A model generated the notes under the pieces. That model was not told the origin of the DNA, ran no database searches, and saw only the letters and a list, made by a program, of their open reading frames with translations. A stretch of DNA of 64,000 bases from Actinoplanes ianthinogenes (GTDB lineage Bacteria; Actinomycetota; Actinomycetes; Mycobacteriales; Micromonosporaceae): assembly GCF_018324205.1 (NCBI RefSeq), contig NZ_AP023356.1, forward strand, positions 310,001 through 374,000. The letters are read 5' to 3'. Position 1 is the stretch's first letter, and each line of letters starts with the position of its first letter. The translations under genes were made by a program, and so were the position numbers. This document shows positions 1 to 9,032 of the stretch, piece by piece.

Positions 1-1409
1 GGCAGGGTGTCGCCGTCCGGATCGTCGACCGGTCCCCGCGGCCGGGCGGAGGCGGCCGCGGGTTCAGCCTCAAGCCGCGGTCGCTGGCGGCCCTCGATGA
101 TCTGGGAGCGGCCCGGGAGATCGCCACGGCCGGGTTCGTCGAGCGACGCACCCGGTTTCATCAGGGGACGCGGCGGCTGTTCGAGCTGGACACGCCGCCG
201 GCCCCGGTGACCGTCGAGCAGCCGTATCCGAATGTGGTCGCCCTTCCGCAGTGGCGGACCGAGGCGATCCTCCGCGACCGGCTGGCCGAGCTGGGCGGCA
301 AGGTCGAATTCGGCATGCGGGTGACCGGGCTGGCCGTCGGCGAGGCGGAGTCCGGAAGCCGGGTCAGCGGGCCGGCCGGGATCGAGGTGCGGTCCGGGAC
401 GCGGGCTGCCGGGCCGGGCTGGAGCGAGGTGAGCTTCGCCGGGGGTGAGCGGATCCGGGCACGGTTCGTGGTGGGTGCGGACGGCGGGCGCAGCACGATC
501 CGGCGGGAGCTGGGGGTCGCGTTCACCGGGCGGACCGATCCGGACACCCGGGCGATGATCAGTGACGTCCGGCTGGACGGGCTCGACCCGGCGGGCGGGG
601 TCAACATGTGGCTGTCGCCGCAGCGGGGTGTCGCGGTGACCCGGCCGGTCCCGGGCACCGGGGTGTGGCAGGTGGTGGTGTCACTCGGGCCGGACCTGCC
701 GGACGACGAGGAGACCCTGCAACGCTTGCTCACCGAGCGCACCGGGCTTGCGGGGCTGCGGGTCACCGAGGTGCTCTGGCACTCGGTGTGGCGCTACAAC
801 CTGCGGATCGCGGAGCGGTTCCGGGCCGGGCCGGTGTTCCTGGCCGGGGACGCGGCGCACGTGCACAGTCCGTTCGGCGGGCACGGGATGAACACTGGGA
901 TCCAGGACGCGTACAACCTGGGGTGGAAGCTCGGGCTGGTGGTCCGGGGGCTGGCGCCGGAGGGGCTGCTCGACACGTACGAGAGTGAGCGGATGCCGGT
1001 GGCCCGCCAGATCCTCGCGGACAGTGACCAGCGGATGGGCAGCATGATGACGTGGCGGTTCGCCCGGCCGCTGCTCGGGCCGCTGCTGAAGGCGGGGTTC
1101 CGGCGGCGGCAGCGGAGCACGCGGCAGGATCATCCGGTCTATCCGGCCGGTCCGCTGATCGGGGACGGCGGCGGGGCGCCGATGCCGGACGGGTCGCTGC
1201 CGACCGGAGCCCGCCTGTCCGATCTGTTCCGGGGGTCGCACTTCACGGTGCTGGGGCCGGAGCCGGTGACCGGTTTCGATCCGGAGCTGGTGCACGTGCA
1301 CCGGATGGCCGGGGACTATCGGGTGGTGCGGCCGGACGGGTATCTGGCGCTCACCGCGCCGACGGTGGAGCCGGTCCGCGCCTACTTCGACCGCCTGACC
1401 GCGGGCTGA
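1..1409 (+). CDS. FAD-dependent aromatic-ring hydroxylase-type monooxygenase (5' end outside window)
   Basis: The reading frame is open from base 3 with no start before clear family sequence, so the N-terminus and dinucleotide-binding GxGxxG lie upstream of the window. What remains (about 468 codons) matches the PHBH-fold FAD_binding_3 family: a DG-type motif (VVGADGGRST) near base 470 and the GD motif ([17 protein letters not shown]) near base 838 that binds the FAD ribityl chain. Such enzymes hydroxylate or epoxidise aromatic or polyketide substrates with NAD(P)H and O2. The substrate cannot be read from sequence. An internal GTG at 207 is not a credible start because conserved sequence precedes it. 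Confidence 0.85.
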   Translation, partial: QGVAVRIVDRSPRPGGGGRGFSLKPRSLAALDDLGAAREIATAGFVERRTRFHQGTRRLFELDTPPAPVTVEQPYPNVVALPQWRTEAILRDRLAELGGKVEFGMRVTGLAVGEAESGSRVSGPAGIEVRSGTRAAGPGWSEVSFAGGERIRARFVVGADGGRSTIRRELGVAFTGRTDPDTRAMISDVRLDGLDPAGGVNMWLSPQRGVAVTRPVPGTGVWQVVVSLGPDLPDDEETLQRLLTERTGLAGLRVTEVLWHSVWRYNLRIAERFRAGPVFLAGDAAHVHSPFGGHGMNTGIQDAYNLGWKLGLVVRGLAPEGLLDTYESERMPVARQILADSDQRMGSMMTWRFARPLLGPLLKAGFRRRQRSTRQDHPVYPAGPLIGDGGGAPMPDGSLPTGARLSDLFRGSHFTVLGPEPVTGFDPELVHVHRMAGDYRVVRPDGYLALTAPTVEPVRAYFDRLTAG

Positions 1410-1560
1410 TCGTGCGCTCGGGCCGCCCCGCCGCGGGACGAGCCAGGGCAGGAGCAAGCGGACGGGTCGAGCCGAGGACGAGCAGGCGGGAGCCGGGCAG
1501 GGCGGGATGAGCCGGGGGAACGGGCGTCGGGACGGTGCCCAGGGCGTACCGAAAAAGGGG

Positions 1561-2730
1561 TTAGCGGGCGGTGACGGAGCGGCGGACCGCGAGCGGGATC
1601 GTGCAGGCCGCCAGGGCGAGGATCGCGCCCAGGACATACCACCCGGGGCGGCCGCACCCGATGCAGAGCCAGATCACCAGGGCCGGTCCGAACGTGTCGG
1701 CAAGCCCGGCGCCGAGACCGAAAACGCCCAGATACTGCCCGGTCGCGTGCACCGGCGCGAGCGCGAACGACACCTCGAACCCGCCGGCCGAGTTCCACAA
1801 CTGACCGATCGCGTGGATCATCACCGCGACGATCAGGACGGTGGCGGCCACCGCCGCGGGCGGACCGGCCGCGAGCGGGATCAGCGAGCAGGACAGCAGA
1901 AACGCCAGCCCGGCGCGGCGATAGGCGCGCCCGCCCGCCGCCGGGGAATCGACGCCCCGGCTCGCCCGGACCTGAAAGAGCACCACGATCACCGTCGCGG
2001 TCGCCATCGTCGCCGAGATCATCCAGCGGGGCGCGGCGGTGAACCCGACCAGCCACAGCGGAATGGCCACGGTCAGCACCTTGAACTGCACCGCCATCAC
2101 CCCGTCGAGCGCGGTCAGCAGCAGATAGGGGCGGTCCCGCAGCGCGATCCAGCGCTTGCCGCCGTCACCCTCGACAGGCCGCATCGGCGGGACCGTGGCC
2201 AGGATCGCCGCGGCGGCAAGGGACGCCGCCACCATGCCGACAACCATGCTCCGGTACGCCGGAAGCGTCCCCACCTGCACCGCCCACCCGGCAAGCGGCG
2301 CCGCGACCGCGATCCCGAGATTGGTGACCGCCCGCAGGAACGCCCGGAACTCCTGCGGCCGCTGTCCGCCGTAGTGCCGGATCAGCGGCGTCCGGGCGGC
2401 GAACCCGGCCGTCTTCGCCGACGCGGCCACCGTCACCACGACCAGAAACGTCGCGAAGTTCGTGGCCAGCAAAAACGCCGCGTCCCCGGCCGCCTGGGCC
2501 AGCAACGTGCCCAGGTAGACACCCCGGGCGCCGAGCCGATCCGCGAGATGCCCGACCGTGATCCCGGCGGCCAGCGAGACCACCCCGGCGATGCCCAGCC
2601 CGAGCCCGACCTGGGCGGCCGGCAGGCGCACGGCCTCGGTGAAGTAGAGGACACCGGCGGTCAGGTAGAGGCCGCTACCGATGGTGAAGGCGAAGTTGGC
2701 CGCCGCGAGGGCTCGTTGCGCTCCGATCAC
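1561..2730 (-). CDS. MFS transporter
   Basis: 389-aa polytopic membrane protein with about 12 hydrophobic segments and the MFS motif A-like loop (GHLADRLGARG) after the second segment. The GTG at 2730 is chosen because GGGGGAG lies 7 nt upstream; the frame stays open further upstream but that extension is hydrophilic and antisense to the CorA-like gene. It is probably a drug or metabolite exporter; substrate unknown. It is divergent from the CorA-like gene with about 66 bp between starts, so the two may share a regulatory region. Confidence 0.8.
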   Translation of the reverse strand: MIGAQRALAAANFAFTIGSGLYLTAGVLYFTEAVRLPAAQVGLGLGIAGVVSLAAGITVGHLADRLGARGVYLGTLLAQAAGDAAFLLATNFATFLVVVTVAASAKTAGFAARTPLIRHYGGQRPQEFRAFLRAVTNLGIAVAAPLAGWAVQVGTLPAYRSMVVGMVAASLAAAAILATVPPMRPVEGDGGKRWIALRDRPYLLLTALDGVMAVQFKVLTVAIPLWLVGFTAAPRWMISATMATATVIVVLFQVRASRGVDSPAAGGRAYRRAGLAFLLSCSLIPLAAGPPAAVAATVLIVAVMIHAIGQLWNSAGGFEVSFALAPVHATGQYLGVFGLGAGLADTFGPALVIWLCIGCGRPGWYVLGAILALAACTIPLAVRRSVTAR

Positions 2731-2796
2731 CCGGCTTCTCCCCCACGCGTGGGCCTGGTCAAGAACAGTAGGCTGCGACCGGAGGTGGGAGGAATC

Positions 2797-3453
2797 GTGG
2801 ACGCCCGGCGCACCGACCACACCGCGATCGTCGGATGCGACCTGTTCGTCGACGGCGTCGCCGTCGAGAGCCCCGGCTCCGGCGCGGATCTGGACCGGCT
2901 CCACGAGCGGGCCCGGGAGCACGGCGGGTTCGTCTGGCTGGGCCTGCACGAGCCCACCGAGGCCGCGCTCACCCGGGTCGCCGAGGTGTTCGGCCTGCAT
3001 CCGCTGGCGGTCGAGGACGTGCTGCACCGGGAGCAGCGGGTGAAGTTCGAGCGGTACGAGGAGGTTTCGTTCCTCGTCGTCCGCGCCGCCCGGTACGTCG
3101 AGCACCACCGGCTCACGGCGGGTTTCGTCCGCGTCTTCGTCGGCCCGCAGTTCGTCATCACGGTGGGGCAGGGCAGCGTCATGGAGCAGGTGCACGGCTT
3201 CGACGAGGTGGTGAACGCGCTGCTGCAGGCCCGCCTCACCCAGGTGAGCGTCGACCAGAACAACGACATGCGCAAGATCGCCTCCTGGGCCGCGATCGCC
3301 GCGGTGCCGACCGTGATCGGCGGCGTCTACGGCATGAACTTCGCGACCATGCCCGAGCTGGCCTGGCGCTTCGGATACCACGGCGCCATGCTGCTGATCC
3401 TGCTCGGCGCCGCCACCCTGTACTGGCTGTTACGCCGGGCGGGGTGGCTGTGA
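2797..3453 (+). CDS. CorA-like magnesium transporter with internal deletion
   Basis: 218-aa protein. Residues 1-125 match the N-terminal cytoplasmic domain of CorA/MgtE-type metal channels, and residues 131-218 match the end of the stalk helix, TM1, the selectivity-filter GMN (179-181, in YGMNF), the MPEL loop and TM2. Family members are about 310-370 aa; roughly 100-130 residues of the helical domain between these parts are missing, apparently in frame around residues 125-132. GTG at 2797 has GGAGGTGGGAGG just upstream. A leucine near base 3430 uses the rare TTA codon. The pore is intact but the funnel that senses Mg2+ is not, so normal gating is doubtful. Confidence 0.8.
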   Translation: MDARRTDHTAIVGCDLFVDGVAVESPGSGADLDRLHERAREHGGFVWLGLHEPTEAALTRVAEVFGLHPLAVEDVLHREQRVKFERYEEVSFLVVRAARYVEHHRLTAGFVRVFVGPQFVITVGQGSVMEQVHGFDEVVNALLQARLTQVSVDQNNDMRKIASWAAIAAVPTVIGGVYGMNFATMPELAWRFGYHGAMLLILLGAATLYWLLRRAGWL

Positions 3454-3480
3454 CCGGCGGCGTCCGGGCCGGGCAGCGCG

Positions 3481-3804
3481 TCAGGAGTAGGTGCCCGGCG
3501 CCTGGGTCCAGTAGTAGGTGATGGAGCCGAGCAGGATGAGCCCGATCACCGACTGGATGACGGACCGCTGGCAGAACTCACGCCGCCGGGCAGGTTCGGT
3601 GGCCCGGCGGGAGCGTCCGGCCGACCAGGCGGCCTGCCCGAACGCGAGCAGCGGAATGCCGAGATTGGCCCAGCCGAAGGGGCCGACCTGGAAGCGCCCG
3701 GTGCCGGCCGCGACGGCCAGGACGAGCAGCGTGGCGAGGTAGGCGGCCAGCAGGAGCCGGGTGGCACGGGTCACCAACCGCAGCCGGGCGGGCACGGCAT
3801 CCAT
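3481..3804 (-). CDS. Small membrane protein, unrecognised
   Basis: 107-aa protein with three hydrophobic stretches (about residues 13-35, 42-58, 82-97) and a basic loop between the second and third. ATG at 3804 is preceded by AAGGG about 8 nt upstream, and the in-frame extension upstream is arginine- and proline-rich and unconvincing. I recognise no family. It is convergent with the CorA-like gene and divergent from the next membrane protein. Confidence 0.55.
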   Translation of the reverse strand: MDAVPARLRLVTRATRLLLAAYLATLLVLAVAAGTGRFQVGPFGWANLGIPLLAFGQAAWSAGRSRRATEPARRREFCQRSVIQSVIGLILLGSITYYWTQAPGTYS

Positions 3805-3926
3805 CGACGGATCCCTTCGTTGAGGTGGCGCTCCGGTGTACGCGCGTGGTCCGGGACCGGTTCGAGATCGGCGACGGTCGGATCGAGGGCAGCGCCGCGG
3901 CGCGTGTGGGCTTAGCATCGACGGCT

Positions 3927-4586
3927 GTGACTCGCCTGTTGTGGGTTGTGCCGCTCGCGGCGTTGCTGCTGTGGGGCGCGGTGTCGCCGCCCTCGCAGTG
4001 GCGGGTGCTGGCCGGCTGGGCTTATCGGGATCCGGAGGCGAACGAGCCGAGCGACACGGCCTACCTGCTGACGCGGCTGGGCAACATCGTGGCCCTGGTC
4101 TTCCTGGTCTGCGCGAGCTTCGGCACCTTCGGCGGCACGGACTCCCCGCCGCGCGCGGACTCGTCGACTGCCACGGCCACGGCCACGGCCGACGTGCAGA
4201 CGCGCGCCGACCTCATCGTCGACTTCGGCGCCGACCGGGCGCGGGTGGCCGTCGTGCCGCAAGCGTCGGCCGCGCCGTCGCCCGGGACGACCGCGGCGAT
4301 GGAGGTCTACCGGCGCCGGGAGGTGAACCCGGCCTTCCCGCCGTCTTATCTGGGCCGGGCGCTGCCCAGCGGCGGGAGGAACTGGTTGCTGCTCGGCGTG
4401 CGCGGCGACGCGCCGCCGGCACTGGTGACCGTGCGGGAGACCGCCGGGCAGGTCATCGTCGGGGTCTACGGGCCCGGCACCGCCGCGCCCGGCGGCGCGA
4501 CCATCTATCTGGTCCCGGCCCGGCTCGGGGCGCCACTGGCCGGGCGCCCGGTCGTCGACGAGGCGACCGGCCGCCCGGTGCCCTGA
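3927..4586 (+). CDS. Membrane protein with N-terminal DUF6199-like segment
   Basis: 219-aa protein. The first 65 residues contain two membrane segments flanking an SPxxQWRVLxGWxYRDPEANEPSD stretch typical of a small actinobacterial DUF6199-like family. The remaining 150 residues are soluble, Ala/Pro/Thr-rich at first and then folded-looking, presumably extracytoplasmic. GTG at 3927 gives the usual N-terminus directly before the first membrane segment. The function of the family is unknown. The gene stops exactly where the 47-bp tandem repeat begins (next base). Confidence 0.6.
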   Translation: MTRLLWVVPLAALLLWGAVSPPSQWRVLAGWAYRDPEANEPSDTAYLLTRLGNIVALVFLVCASFGTFGGTDSPPRADSSTATATATADVQTRADLIVDFGADRARVAVVPQASAAPSPGTTAAMEVYRRREVNPAFPPSYLGRALPSGGRNWLLLGVRGDAPPALVTVRETAGQVIVGVYGPGTAAPGGATIYLVPARLGAPLAGRPVVDEATGRPVP

Positions 4587-4727
4587 TCAGCCGATCGGGA
4601 GGCGTTCGCGGAAGGCGCGCAGCCGGGTGCTCGTCAGCAGATCTGAAGGCGTTCGCGGGAAGCGCGCAGCCCGGTGCTCATCAGCCGATCTGGAGGCGTT
4701 CGCAGAAAGCCCGCAGCTCGGTGCCGC
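4587..4727. repeat. Three tandem 47-bp units duplicating the 3' end of the XRE gene
   Basis: Units lie at 4587-4633, 4634-4680 and 4681-4727. Each begins TCAG(C/A)(C/A)GATC and reads, on the minus strand, as the last 15 or so codons of the neighbouring regulator followed by its stop; peptides end ERLPIG, ERLQIC and ERLQIG. The third unit is the true gene end. Units differ from each other by several substitutions, so this is an aged biological triplication and not a simple assembly stutter. The 47-bp period is not a multiple of three, so the extra copies are out of frame with the gene. Confidence 0.85.
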
Positions 4728-5772
4728 CGGCCACCCGGCGGGAGCGGTCCAGCAGGGCCCGGGCCGTCTCCTGGACCAGGGGCGACGTGTGCACGTGCTG
4801 CGGGGCGACGCGTTCGGCGGTGAGCAGGAAGCGCACCGCCTCCCGGTCGCGGCCGCGCAGCCGGGCCAGCGCGCGAGCGGTGTCCGAGTAATAGAAGACC
4901 TGCCGGAAGCCGACCGGCAACCGCGCCGGATCGGTGTCCTGGGCGAGCCGGGCCGCCCGGCCCGGGTCGTCGCCGTCGGCCTCGATGCCGATCCGCCAGA
5001 TGTCGACGTTGGTCGGGCCGAAGTAGAGCCCCAGCGTGGTGGTCTCCCCGGTCTGCCGGGCCAGTGCGGCGGCCTCGGCGCACCAGGCGCGGCTGTCGTC
5101 CGGGCGTCGGCGGCCCCGGCTGGCGTACGCGCAGATCAGCTGCAACGAGCCGATCATCTCGGCGCCGCCGGGCCGGGCGGCGTGCGGGCGCAACGCGTCG
5201 ACCGCCCGCTCGGCCAGGGTGTAGCCGCGCTCGAACGAGCCGCAGGCGTTGGCCGCGCCGGCCCGCGCGTACGCGGCGTATCCCTGCAGGACCGGGTCAC
5301 GGGTGGCGTCGGCGGCGTCCCGGCAGCGTTCCGCGCCCAGCCAGGCGTCGGCCGGGTGCCCGAGGTTGCGCAGCACCGACGAGGCGACCGTCCGGGCCAG
5401 CTCGGCGAGCGGCGGCGGCGTGGAGAGGCCGACGTCGGCGGCTGTCTCGACGGACCGGGCCGGGGCCGAGAGGTCGAGATCGACCAGGGCCTGGCGGATC
5501 CGGTAGACGGCATGGTGTGCGGCCGCCGCCTCCCGGTCGCCGGCCGGGACCGCGGTCCCGGCGAGGTCGGCGGGCGAGCACTCCAGGGCCGCGGCCAGGT
5601 CGGACAGCATGAACCGGTTGTCCGCCGCCTGCAGCCCCCGTTCGATCCGGCTCCAGGTGGCGTGCGAGACGCCGGCCCGGCTGGCGGCATGCCGGATGCT
5701 CCAGCCCCGGCGCAGGCGGCGATCCCGGATGCGGTCCCCGATGCTCAGGTCAGGTGTCGGTCGTGGCGTCAT
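4681..5772 (-). CDS. XRE-family transcriptional regulator with C-terminal TPR-like region
   Basis: 363 aa. Residues about 9-62 form a helix-turn-helix of the XRE type (GDRIRDRRLRRGWSIRHAA, then SHATWSRIERG). The remaining 300 residues are all-helical and alanine-rich, of the kind found in actinobacterial XRE regulators with degenerate TPR repeats that sense small ligands or peptides. ATG at 5772 places the HTH at the usual position. The last 15 codons are repeated twice more downstream (4587-4680). Target genes are not evident; the divergent side carries no close gene. Confidence 0.8.
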   Translation of the reverse strand: MTPRPTPDLSIGDRIRDRRLRRGWSIRHAASRAGVSHATWSRIERGLQAADNRFMLSDLAAALECSPADLAGTAVPAGDREAAAAHHAVYRIRQALVDLDLSAPARSVETAADVGLSTPPPLAELARTVASSVLRNLGHPADAWLGAERCRDAADATRDPVLQGYAAYARAGAANACGSFERGYTLAERAVDALRPHAARPGGAEMIGSLQLICAYASRGRRRPDDSRAWCAEAAALARQTGETTTLGLYFGPTNVDIWRIGIEADGDDPGRAARLAQDTDPARLPVGFRQVFYYSDTARALARLRGRDREAVRFLLTAERVAPQHVHTSPLVQETARALLDRSRRVAGGTELRAFCERLQIG

Positions 5773-5919
5773 GCGACGACGGTAAGTCCGGCACGCGCCA
5801 CGAGTGGTACATGCCGGTACCACCCCGCACGGCGCAAGGCCGCACGGTGCGCGGACGGACGGCCGGCGGCTCCGGGCGTACCGTCAAGCGGCGGACCGGA
5901 GCCGCAGCGGGCCGTGAGG

Positions 5920-8406
5920 TCAGTGCGGGCCGACCGCGATGATCGTGATGGCGGCGCTGCCGGCCTCGTCGGAGGCGGCCAGGTCGACCGTGGCGTCGAT
6001 GCCCCAGTCGTGGTCGCCCTCCGGGTCCTCGAAGACCTGGCGGACCGACCACACCGCCGGACCGGCCTCGATGTGCAGGAACGCGGGACCGCGAGCCGCC
6101 GGGCCGGTGCCCATCTCGTCGTACTCGTCGAAGTACTCCTCGACGGCCTTGCGCCAGCGCTCCGCGGTCCAGCCGGACTCGCCGTCCAGCTCGCCCAGCT
6201 CGTCGTAGCGGCCCAGGGCGGCCAGCTCGACCCGGCGGAACATGGCGTTGCGGACCAGGACCTTGAACGCGCGCACGTTGCGGGTGACCGCGGGCGGCTT
6301 GTCGTCGATCCGGACCTCCTCGACGGCCGCGCCCGGGTTGCGCAGCCGCTCCCACTCGTCGAGCAGGCTGGAGTCGACCTGCCGGACGAGCTCGCCGAGC
6401 CACTCGATCAGGTCGCCGAGCTCCTCGGTGCGGGCGTCCTCGGGGACGGTCTGGCGCAGCGCGCGGTAGGCGTCGGCGAGGTAGCGCAGGACCAGTCCCT
6501 CGGAGCGGGACAGGCCGTAGAACGAGATGTACTCGGTGAACGTCATGGCCCGCTCGTACATGTCGCGGACCACGGACTTCGGCTTGATCTCGTAGTCGCC
6601 GACCCAGGGGTGGCCGCGCCGGTACGTCTCGTACGCCGCCTCCAGCAGCTCCCGCAGCGGCTGCGGCCAGGAGACCTCCTCGAGCAGCTCCATCCGCTGC
6701 TCGTACTCGATGCCCTCGGCCTTCATGGCGTTGACCGCCTCGCCGCGCGCCTTCTGCCGCTGCGCCGAGACCACCTGGCGCGGGTCCTCCAGGGTCGACT
6801 CGATCACCGAGACGACGTCGAGCGGGTACTCCGGCGCCTCCTTGTCGAGCAGCTCCAGGCAGGCCAGGGCGAACGGGGACAGCGCCTGGTTCAGCGCGAA
6901 GTCCAGCTGGAGATCGTCGACCAGCTTGTAGAGACCCTCGCCGGTGCGCTCGATGACCCCGCCGGCGATCAGCGCCCGGGCGATCGCGATCGCCCGGCGG
7001 ATGTGTTTGCGCTGCGCCGCCGGGTCCTCGTGGTTCTCGGTGAGCAGATGCTTCATCGCCTCGTACGGGTCGCCGCCGCGGCCGAGCACGTTCAGCAGCA
7101 TGGCGTGCGAGACCTGGAACGACGAGGTGAGCGGCTCCGGCTCGGCCTCGATCAGCCGGTCGAAGGTCGGCCGTCCGTAACCGACCTGGCCCTCCGGCGG
7201 CTTCTTCCGGACGACCTTGCGCCGCTTCTTCGGGTCGTCGCCGGCTTTCGCCAGGGCGCGCTCGTTGTCGATGACGTGCTCGGGCGCCTGGACGATCACG
7301 GTGCCGAGCGTGTCGAAGCCGGCCCGCCCGGCCCGGCCGGCGATCTGGTGGAACTCGCGGGCCTTGAGCAGCCGCGTCTTCACCCCGTCGTATTTCGACA
7401 GGCCGGTGAAGAGCACGGTCCGGATCGGCACGTTGATGCCGACGCCGAGGGTGTCCGTCCCGCAGATCACCTTGAGCAGGCCGGCCTGGGCGAGCGTCTC
7501 CACGAGCCGGCGATATTTCGGCAGCATGCCCGCGTGGTGCACACCGATGCCGTGCCGGACCAGACGCGACAGCGTGCGCCCGAAACCGGCGGTGAACCGG
7601 AAACTGCCGATCGCCGCCGCGATCTTGTCCTTCTCCTCGCGGGTGCTCATGTTGATGCTCATCAGCGACTGGGCGCGTTCCAGCGCGGCCGCCTGGGTGA
7701 AGTGCACGATGTAGACCGGCGCCTGCTTGGTGGCGAGCAGCTCCTCGATCGTCTCGTGCAGCGGGGTCATCGCGTAGCTGAAGATCAGCGGGACCGGGCG
7801 CTCCGCGTTGCTGACCACGGCGGTCGTCCGGCCGGTGCGCCGGGACAGGTCGTCGACGAACCGGGTGACGTCACCGAGCGTCGCCGACATCAGCACGAAC
7901 TGGGCCTGCGGCAGCTCGATCAGCGGCACCTGCCACGCCCAGCCCCGGTCCGGCTCCGCATAGAAGTGGAACTCGTCCATCACCACCTGGCCGACGTCGG
8001 CCTGGGCGCCCTCGCGCAACGCCAGGTTCGCCAGGATCTCGGCGGTGCAGCAGATGATCGGGGCGTCCGCGTTCACGCTGGCGTCGCCGGTCAGCATGCC
8101 GACGTTGTGCGCGCCGAAGATCTCGCAGAGGGCGAAGAACTTCTCGCTGACCAGCGCCTTGATCGGCGCGGTGTAGAAGGTGGTGCGCCCGTCGGCCAGG
8201 GCGGCGAAGTGCGCGCCGGCGGCGACCAGGCTCTTGCCCGAGCCGGTCGGGGTGTTCAGGATGACGTTGGCTCCGGTCGCGATCTCGATCAGCGACTCCT
8301 CCTGGTGCGGGTACAGGGTCAGGCCCTGCTCCTCCACCCAGGCCTGGAAGGCCTCGAAGACGGCGTCGGGTTCGGCATTGCCGGGAAGGCGATCGGTCAG
8401 CGTCAT
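5920..8406 (-). CDS. DEAD/DEAH-box helicase of the DUF3516 family
   Basis: 828-aa superfamily 2 helicase. Visible motifs in order: Q-like motif (LYPHQEESL, about 31-39), Walker A TPTGSGKS (52-59), motif Ia APIKAL, motif II DEFHFY, motif III SATLGD, motif V GVGINVPIRTV and motif VI QIAGRAGRAG. The C-terminal half matches the DUF3516 extension common to actinobacterial Ski2-like enzymes thought to act on RNA. Length is normal and no motif is missing. It stands alone between two unrelated genes, consistent with a housekeeping RNA-processing role. Confidence 0.9.
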   Translation of the reverse strand: MTLTDRLPGNAEPDAVFEAFQAWVEEQGLTLYPHQEESLIEIATGANVILNTPTGSGKSLVAAGAHFAALADGRTTFYTAPIKALVSEKFFALCEIFGAHNVGMLTGDASVNADAPIICCTAEILANLALREGAQADVGQVVMDEFHFYAEPDRGWAWQVPLIELPQAQFVLMSATLGDVTRFVDDLSRRTGRTTAVVSNAERPVPLIFSYAMTPLHETIEELLATKQAPVYIVHFTQAAALERAQSLMSINMSTREEKDKIAAAIGSFRFTAGFGRTLSRLVRHGIGVHHAGMLPKYRRLVETLAQAGLLKVICGTDTLGVGINVPIRTVLFTGLSKYDGVKTRLLKAREFHQIAGRAGRAGFDTLGTVIVQAPEHVIDNERALAKAGDDPKKRRKVVRKKPPEGQVGYGRPTFDRLIEAEPEPLTSSFQVSHAMLLNVLGRGGDPYEAMKHLLTENHEDPAAQRKHIRRAIAIARALIAGGVIERTGEGLYKLVDDLQLDFALNQALSPFALACLELLDKEAPEYPLDVVSVIESTLEDPRQVVSAQRQKARGEAVNAMKAEGIEYEQRMELLEEVSWPQPLRELLEAAYETYRRGHPWVGDYEIKPKSVVRDMYERAMTFTEYISFYGLSRSEGLVLRYLADAYRALRQTVPEDARTEELGDLIEWLGELVRQVDSSLLDEWERLRNPGAAVEEVRIDDKPPAVTRNVRAFKVLVRNAMFRRVELAALGRYDELGELDGESGWTAERWRKAVEEYFDEYDEMGTGPAARGPAFLHIEAGPAVWSVRQVFEDPEGDHDWGIDATVDLAASDEAGSAAITIIAVGPH

Positions 8407-8471
8407 GATCCTGCAAGTCTGTCATTCCGGGGGCGGCACCGCGTCAAGGGGAGGTTGTAAGGTTTCCCGCC

Positions 8472-9032
8472 GTGGGACTTCCTGTGCCGGCGCCGGCCTC
8501 CGACGGTGACCGCGAGCGAGTGGCCGAGTTGCTCCAGCGAGCGTGCGGTGAGGGCCGGCTCACCCTGGAGGAGTTCAGCGTCCGGGTCGGCGCGGTGTGG
8601 GCCGCCGAGACCGACGTCGAGCTGGCGAGAGCGACCGAGGGCCTGGCCGCGCAGCCGATCGTCGGGTCGGCCAGCACGGTCGACAAGGTGGTGACGGTCT
8701 TCAGCTCGACCCGGCGGCGCGGCCGCTGGCGGCTGCGTGACCGGACGGTCCGGGCGACCACCGTGTTCGGCTCCACCGAGCTGGACCTGCGCGCCGTGCT
8801 GACCGGCTCGGACGTCATCGAGATCACCGGCCGGTGCGTGTTCGGCGAGCTGACCGTGATCGTGCCGGAGGGCGTCGAGGTCGACCTGACCGGGACGAAC
8901 GCGTTCAGCGCGCACGACCTGCGGCTGGCCCCGGTGCCGCGGCTGGCCGGCACGCCGGAGGTCCGGGTGAACGTCGACGCCTGGTTCTCCGCCATCACGG
9001 TGAAGTCCAAGCCGCCGGAGATCACTCGCTGA
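8472..9032 (+). CDS. DUF1707 and LiaF-like domain protein
   Basis: 186 aa. The N-terminus (about 9-62) is a DUF1707 domain (DRERVAELLQRACGEGRLTLEEF), a short SHOCT-like module found in actinobacterial membrane-associated proteins. The rest is a beta-rich region like the C-terminal DUF2154/LiaF-type domain (repeated G-x-x-x-I/V stretches with FGxxxLDLR). GTG at 8472 is the start. Its 3' end overlaps the convergent BlaI gene by 11 bp. A cell-envelope stress role is inferred from LiaF-like proteins only. Confidence 0.7.
   Translation: MGLPVPAPASDGDRERVAELLQRACGEGRLTLEEFSVRVGAVWAAETDVELARATEGLAAQPIVGSASTVDKVVTVFSSTRRRGRWRLRDRTVRATTVFGSTELDLRAVLTGSDVIEITGRCVFGELTVIVPEGVEVDLTGTNAFSAHDLRLAPVPRLAGTPEVRVNVDAWFSAITVKSKPPEITR

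Noticed and set aside
1507..2796. N-terminal extension of the CorA-like frame
   Set aside because: It is antisense to the MFS gene, low-complexity, and a good ribosome site precedes GTG 2797.
4627..8460. Open frame of over 1200 codons antisense to the DUF3516 helicase
   Set aside because: The helicase on the other strand has all SF2 motifs; the long frame is an artefact of high G+C and is Arg/Gly/Pro-rich without domains.
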